DNA of 64,000 nt from CAWIXB01 sp963839955 (GTDB lineage Bacteria > Actinomycetota > Actinomycetes > JACCUZ01): NCBI GenBank assembly GCA_963839955.1, contig CAWIXB010000001.1, forward strand, positions 1,860,001 to 1,924,000, in the 5' to 3' direction. The notes under the pieces are model-generated. The model was given only the letters and a program-made list of their open reading frames with translations, searched no databases and was not told the origin of the DNA. A program made the translations under genes and the position numbers. This document shows positions 60,472 through 64,000 of this stretch, piece by piece. The stretch's first letter is position 1, and every line of letters starts with the position of its first letter.

Positions 60472-61587
60472 ATGACCGCCGCTCTCGCCACCCGCGACCG
60501 CCTGTCACACGCGGCCAAGACCGCAGCCGGCAGCGAGGTCGACGCCCTGCTCATCACTCCCGGCCCCGACCTGCGCTGGTTGATCGGCTACGACGCGCGA
60601 CCGCTCGAGCGGCTCACCTGCCTCGTGCTGCCGGTCGACGGCGAGCCGTTCCTCGTCGCGCCAGGCCTCGAGGTGCCGGCCGCAGAGGCCGCGGGTGTGC
60701 CAGGCCTCGGGGTCGACATCGTCGGCTGGGCCGAGACCGAAAACCCTTACGCGCTGATCGCCGCCCGGTTGCCCGGCAACGTGCGCCGGGTGGGGCTCAC
60801 CAACCGGATGTGGGCCGAGCAGGTCATGCGGTTCCGCGCCGCACTTCCCGGCGCCGAGCAGACGCTCGCCACCGCCGTCCTCGGCGACCTGAGGATGCGC
60901 AAGTCGCCCGAGGAGGTCGGCGCCCTGCGCCGCGCGGGTCAGGCGATCGACCGGGTGCACGCGCAGATGGGCGAGTTCCTGCGGCCGGGACGCACCGAGG
61001 CGGAAGCAGGTCGCGACATCGCCGCCGCCATCCTCGACGAGGGTCACGTCACGGTCGACTTCGTCATCGTCGCCTCGGGACCCAACGGCGCGTCGCCCCA
61101 CCACGAGACCGGCAGCCGGGTGATGCAGGCCGGCGACCCGGTCGTCGTCGACATCGGCGGGACCACCGCCGAGGGCTACTGCTCCGACTGCACGCGGACC
61201 TACGTCCTGGACGAGGCGCCGGCCGACTTCGCGGCGTACTACCAGGTGCTCCACCAGGCGCAGCTCGCCGCCTGCGCTCACGCTCGCCCCGGGGTCGAGG
61301 CCGAGTCGGTCGACGCCGCGGCACGCGAGGTCATCACGGCCGCGGGCTTCGGCGCGGCGTTCATGCACCGCACCGGACACGGCATCGGTGTGGAGACCCA
61401 CGAGGAGCCCTACATCGTCGAGGGCAACACGACCCCGCTCGAACCCGGCATGGCCTTCTCGATCGAGCCCGGCATCTACCTGGCCGGCCGCCACGGCGCT
61501 CGCATCGAGGACATCGTCGTCGTCACCGACGACGGTGTCGAACGGCTCAACACCACCGACCGCGACGTCGTACTCCTGGAGACCTGA
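60472..61587 (+). CDS. M24 family Xaa-Pro peptidase
   Basis: A 371-aa aminopeptidase-P/prolidase-type enzyme. The creatinase-like N-terminal domain is at about 1-140. The pita-bread catalytic domain has the five metal ligands: Asp in VVVDIGG and Asp in YCSDCTRT, His in HRTGHGIG near 303, Glu in FSIEPGIY near 335 and Glu in ARIEDIVV near 350. It lies at the place of the M. tuberculosis PepE gene (Rv2089c). It probably cleaves Xaa-Pro dipeptides in the cytoplasm. Confidence 0.92.
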   Translation: MTAALATRDRLSHAAKTAAGSEVDALLITPGPDLRWLIGYDARPLERLTCLVLPVDGEPFLVAPGLEVPAAEAAGVPGLGVDIVGWAETENPYALIAARLPGNVRRVGLTNRMWAEQVMRFRAALPGAEQTLATAVLGDLRMRKSPEEVGALRRAGQAIDRVHAQMGEFLRPGRTEAEAGRDIAAAILDEGHVTVDFVIVASGPNGASPHHETGSRVMQAGDPVVVDIGGTTAEGYCSDCTRTYVLDEAPADFAAYYQVLHQAQLAACAHARPGVEAESVDAAAREVITAAGFGAAFMHRTGHGIGVETHEEPYIVEGNTTPLEPGMAFSIEPGIYLAGRHGARIEDIVVVTDDGVERLNTTDRDVVLLET

Positions 61588-61592
61588 TCACC

Positions 61593-62741
61593 ATGGCCGT
61601 CCACCGACACCTGCCCAGCGCCGAGGCCGTCGCCCTCCTCGACCTGACCCGCGAGATCGCGCGCGACGAGCTCGCGCCGAAGGCCGCGGCCTACGAGGCC
61701 GAGAGCCGCTTCCCCCGCGAGGTCTTCCGCACCCTCGGCAAGGCAGGGCTGCTCGGCCTGCCCTATCCCGAGGAGTTCGGCGGCGGCGCCCAGCCCTACG
61801 AGGTCTACCTGCAGGTCGTCGAGGAGCTCGCGACCGTGTGGGGCACGGTCGCCGAAGGCATCAGCGTGCACAGCCTGGCCTGCTACCCGCTCGCGATGTT
61901 CGGCACCGACGAGCAGCGTCAGCGCTGGCTGCCGGACATGGTCGGCGGCGAGCTGCTCGGCGCCTACTGCCTCTCGGAGCCGCAGTCCGGCTCCGACGCT
62001 GCCGCGCTGCGCACCCGCGCCGTGCGCGACGGCGACGACTACGTCCTCGACGGCACCAAGGCCTGGATCACCCACGGGGGAGAGGCAGACTTCTACGCCG
62101 TCTTCTGCCGCACCTCCGACGACGGCTCCCGCGGCATCTCGTGCCTCCTCGTGCCCGGCGACGCAGCCGGCCTGTCGGCCGGCACTCCCGAGCGCAAGAT
62201 GGGCTTCAAGGGCTCGACGACCGCGCAGCTGTCCTTCGACGGCGCGCGGGTCGGCGCCGACCGCCTGCTGGCACGCGAAGGTGAAGGGTTCGGGATCGCG
62301 CTGTCGGCTCTGGACGGCGGACGTCTCGGCATCGCGGCGTGCGCCGTCGGCATCGCACAGGCAGCGCTGGACGCGGCGGTGACCTACGCCGGCCAGCGCG
62401 AGCAGTTCGGCCGGCCGATCCTCGAGTTCCAGGGCCTGTCCTTCATGCTGGCCGACATGGCGACGCAGGTGGAGGCGGGACGCGCGCTCTACCTGGACGC
62501 GGCGCGCCGCCGCGACCGCGGCGAACCGTTCGGCAAGCAGGCCGCGATGGCCAAGCTGTTCTGCACGGACACGGCGATGCGCGTCACCACCGACGCCGTG
62601 CAGGCACTCGGCGGCTACGGCTACGTCGAGGACTACCCGGTCGAGCGCTACATGCGCGAGGCCAAGGCCCTGCAGATCGTCGAGGGCACCAACCAGGTCC
62701 AGCGCGTCGTCATCGGCCGTCATCTGGCCAAGGGCGGCTGA
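61593..62741 (+). CDS. Acyl-CoA dehydrogenase
   Basis: A 382-aa FAD enzyme of beta-oxidation or branched-chain catabolism. Typical signatures are GAYCLSEPQSGSDAAAL near 127-143, WITHGGEADFYAVF near 158 and QALGGYGYVEDYPVERYMREA near 340-360. Near the end is EGTNQVQRVVIGRHL, whose Glu is the catalytic base in most members. It starts 5 bp after the M24 stop, probably in one transcript. Acyl specificity is unknown. Confidence 0.92.
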   Translation: MAVHRHLPSAEAVALLDLTREIARDELAPKAAAYEAESRFPREVFRTLGKAGLLGLPYPEEFGGGAQPYEVYLQVVEELATVWGTVAEGISVHSLACYPLAMFGTDEQRQRWLPDMVGGELLGAYCLSEPQSGSDAAALRTRAVRDGDDYVLDGTKAWITHGGEADFYAVFCRTSDDGSRGISCLLVPGDAAGLSAGTPERKMGFKGSTTAQLSFDGARVGADRLLAREGEGFGIALSALDGGRLGIAACAVGIAQAALDAAVTYAGQREQFGRPILEFQGLSFMLADMATQVEAGRALYLDAARRRDRGEPFGKQAAMAKLFCTDTAMRVTTDAVQALGGYGYVEDYPVERYMREAKALQIVEGTNQVQRVVIGRHLAKGG

Positions 62742-62756
62742 TCCGCCGCCTACCAA

Positions 62757-62762
62757 TACGGT
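62757..62762 (+). promoter_or_regulatory. Leaderless-type -10 box TACGGT
   Basis: TACGGT ends 7 nt before the ATG at 62770. GGGAG also lies in this gap, so the leaderless reading is less certain here. Confidence 0.4.
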
Positions 62763-62769
62763 GGGAGCC

Positions 62770-63210
62770 ATGGAGGACATCGACCGGTCGATCGTGCGAC
62801 TGCTCGCCGCCGACGGCCGGACGAGCTACACCGACCTCGGCCGCGCGACCGGCCTCTCGACGTCGGCCGTGCACCAGCGGGTGCGTCGCCTCGAGGAGCG
62901 CGGCGTACTCCGCGGCTACGCCGCCGTGGTCGACGCGGAAGCGGTCGGCCTGCCGCTGACAGCGTTCATCTCGATCCGCCCCATCGACCCGAGCGCACCC
63001 GACGACGCGCCCGAGCAGCTGCGGGACATCGAGGAGATCGAGGCGTGCCACTCGGTCGCCGGCGACGAGAGCTACATCCTCAAGGTGCGCGTGGCGGCCC
63101 CGGCCGATCTCGAGGCCCTGCTGACCCGGGTCCGCGCGCAGGCCGGGGTGTCGACGCGCACGACGATCGTGCTGTCCACCCCCTACGAAGCGCGACCGCC
63201 CCGTCTCTGA
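62770..63210 (+). CDS. Lrp/AsnC family transcriptional regulator
   Basis: A 146-aa regulator. The N-terminal helix-turn-helix IDRSIVRLLAADGRTSYTDLGRATGLSTSAVHQRVRRL spans residues about 4-42. A RAM domain (about 65-140) contains CHSVAGDESYILKVRV, the effector-binding loop. It may control the acyl-CoA dehydrogenase or the probable aminomutase nearby; the amino-acid ligand cannot be told. Confidence 0.9.
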   Translation: MEDIDRSIVRLLAADGRTSYTDLGRATGLSTSAVHQRVRRLEERGVLRGYAAVVDAEAVGLPLTAFISIRPIDPSAPDDAPEQLRDIEEIEACHSVAGDESYILKVRVAAPADLEALLTRVRAQAGVSTRTTIVLSTPYEARPPRL

Positions 63211-63241
63211 AGCGGGCGCTGCAGTGGCGGCTCCTCCTTTG

Positions 63242-63260
63242 TGACTACTCACGGTAGTCA
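63242..63260. promoter_or_regulatory. Inverted repeat TGACTAC-N5-GTAGTCA
   Basis: Perfect 7-bp arms (63242-63248 and 63254-63260) with a TCACG loop, followed by ATTTGTC. It could end the Lrp/AsnC transcript or be an operator for the CAP-domain gene, possibly bound by that regulator. Confidence 0.5.
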
Positions 63261-63379
63261 ATTTGTCACAATGATGAACCGCTCTTGACGGACACTTGGG
63301 ACAGATTGGTGAAATATGCCCCGACATAGAAGTGCGGAGTCAAAGCCGCGATCCGTCACCTGCCGAAGGGTTCGCCGCC

Positions 63380-63829
63380 ATGACACTCGCACTGCGCGCC
63401 GCCATCCTGTCTCTGCTGACCGCTGCACTGGTCGTCACGACCACCGTGGTGGCCCCGCCCGAGGCATCCGCGGCCACCTACCGCGAGCGGGTGCTCATCG
63501 CCAAGATCAACCAGGCCCGAGCCGCTCACGGCCTGCGCGCCCTCACGCCGCGCGCCGACCTGATGTCCTACGCGCGGGCCCACTCGCGGCGCATGGCGAG
63601 TCGCGGGTACCTCTACCACACGTCGAACTTCCGGGTGATCTGCTGCTGGAGCTCCATCGGCGAGAACGTCGGCTACTCAGGCACCATCCCGAACGTGCAC
63701 CGCGCGTTCATGAACTCCAACGGCCACCGCACCAACGTCCTCAGCCGTGGCAAGAGGGGCGTCGGCGTCGGCGTCATCCACTACCGCGGCCGTCTCTGGG
63801 TCACCGAGGTCTTCCGCGCCCCGCGCTAA
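63380..63829 (+). CDS. Secreted CAP-domain (SCP/PR-1-like) protein
   Basis: A 149-aa exported protein. The signal peptide covers about residues 1-31 with a likely cut in ASA-A. The CAP domain has KINQARAAHGLRAL, MSYARAHSRRMA, YHTS, SIGENVGYSG and NSNGHRTNVLSRG, including the His and Glu of the CAP cavity. An ICCW segment supplies two adjacent Cys. The ATG at 63380 is chosen because the signal peptide follows directly. Extracellular role unknown. Confidence 0.88.
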   Translation: MTLALRAAILSLLTAALVVTTTVVAPPEASAATYRERVLIAKINQARAAHGLRALTPRADLMSYARAHSRRMASRGYLYHTSNFRVICCWSSIGENVGYSGTIPNVHRAFMNSNGHRTNVLSRGKRGVGVGVIHYRGRLWVTEVFRAPR

Positions 63830-63839
63830 CAGTCCTCCT

Positions 63840-63855
63840 CAACGCTGTCGCGTTG
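63840..63855 (+). terminator. Small terminator-like hairpin after CAP gene
   Basis: CAACGC (63840-63845) and GCGTTG (63850-63855) with a TGTC loop, followed by TCCCCTCTTT. It lies 11 bp after the CAP gene stop and between two convergent genes. Confidence 0.55.
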
Positions 63856-63863
63856 TCCCCTCT

Positions 63864-64000
63864 TTAACCTGCCTGCTCGCGCGCCGCGGTCCGTGACGCG
63901 GCGGCTTGCTCGGCGGCGGCCTCGTGGTCGACCGATGAGCCGTGCTCACGCCACCAGGCCTGGCCGGCCTCCGGGAGCGTGTGGATCGGGTCGTAGTACT
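63864..64000 (-). CDS. C-terminus of a probable lysine 2,3-aminomutase-type protein
   Basis: Only the last 44 to 45 codons are inside the window; the rest lies to the right. The readable end has YYDPIHTLPEAGQAWWREHG, then an Ala/Glu-rich tail EQAAASRTAAREQAG and TAA. The Tyr-Asp-Pro-Ile...Leu-Pro...Gly-x-x-Trp-Trp pattern recalls the C-terminus of KamA-family radical-SAM aminomutases, by memory only. It is convergent with the CAP gene. Confidence 0.4.
   Translation of the reverse strand, partial: YYDPIHTLPEAGQAWWREHGSSVDHEAAAEQAAASRTAAREQAG

Noticed and set aside
63261..63379. c-di-AMP (ydaO-type) riboswitch before the CAP gene
   Set aside because: Cell-wall and secreted genes in actinobacteria often carry one, but I could not align the conserved core segments or the pseudoknot. 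Only a simple inverted repeat is supported.

Overview
The window is high-GC bacterial chromosome from an actinomycete (Actinomycetota). A mycothiol ligase (mshC), a complete Pup-proteasome locus (mpa, dop, pup, prcB, prcA, pafA, pafB, pafC), an F420/LLM oxidoreductase, and many GTG/TTG starts and leaderless-type promoters point there. Protein flavour and layout suggest the Propionibacteriales/Nocardioidaceae, but that family call is inference. From about 9 kb to 61.6 kb the gene order follows the Mycobacterium tuberculosis Rv2141c-Rv2089c block, interrupted by lineage-specific insertions.

Layout. 1-5.4 kb: a subtilase running off the left edge, divergent from a four-gene set of two ABC ATPase/permease pairs. 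5.4-8.9 kb: accessory stretch with small unknown genes, a heavily frameshifted sialidase-like pseudogene, a fragment resembling the 3' end of tRNA-Leu, and an intact tRNA-Leu(GAG). 9.1-20.1 kb: M20 peptidase, small conserved proteins, aldo/keto reductase, LLM oxidoreductase, UppP, M23 peptidase, CorA, then a phosphatase / DUF3090 / SCO1664-type kinase / mshC series. 20.1-22.8 kb: an FAD oxidase flanked by inverted copies of a 27-28 bp repeat, then a PAC2 protein. 22.9-26.4 kb: metH. 26.6-33.5 kb: a complete oligopeptide-type ABC importer plus a HAD hydrolase. 33.5-36.8 kb: a MacB-like ABC system on the minus strand behind a palindromic operator. 36.9-40.7 kb: RecB-like nuclease, M50 protease, TrmI and a secreted unknown protein.

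40.9-53.4 kb is the Pup-proteasome region. Mpa unfolds pupylated proteins, Dop removes or processes Pup, PafA ligates Pup, and PrcA/PrcB form the 20S core. PafB and PafC are WYL regulators of the DNA-damage response. Between these lie a PLP-fold aminotransferase-like gene, an endonuclease VII-domain protein whose end overlaps prcB by 139 bp, a Nudix hydrolase and two FKBP-type isomerases. 53.5-59.0 kb: zinc-ribbon protein, small membrane protein, tatA, tatC, lipid kinase, HelY-type helicase. 59.1-64 kb: membrane protein, 5'-3' exonuclease, M24 peptidase, acyl-CoA dehydrogenase, Lrp/AsnC regulator, secreted CAP-domain protein and the C-terminus of a probable lysine 2,3-aminomutase.

The most striking window-wide signal is regulatory. 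Twenty genes have a TANNNT hexamer ending exactly 6-8 nt before the start codon, usually with no Shine-Dalgarno sequence, which predicts widespread leaderless transcription. In three cases the TAG of that hexamer is also the stop codon of the preceding gene. The best candidates for unexplained biology are the extra genes coupled into the Pup operon, the 3'-end repeat family around the FAD oxidase, and the tRNA-Leu-bounded decayed island.
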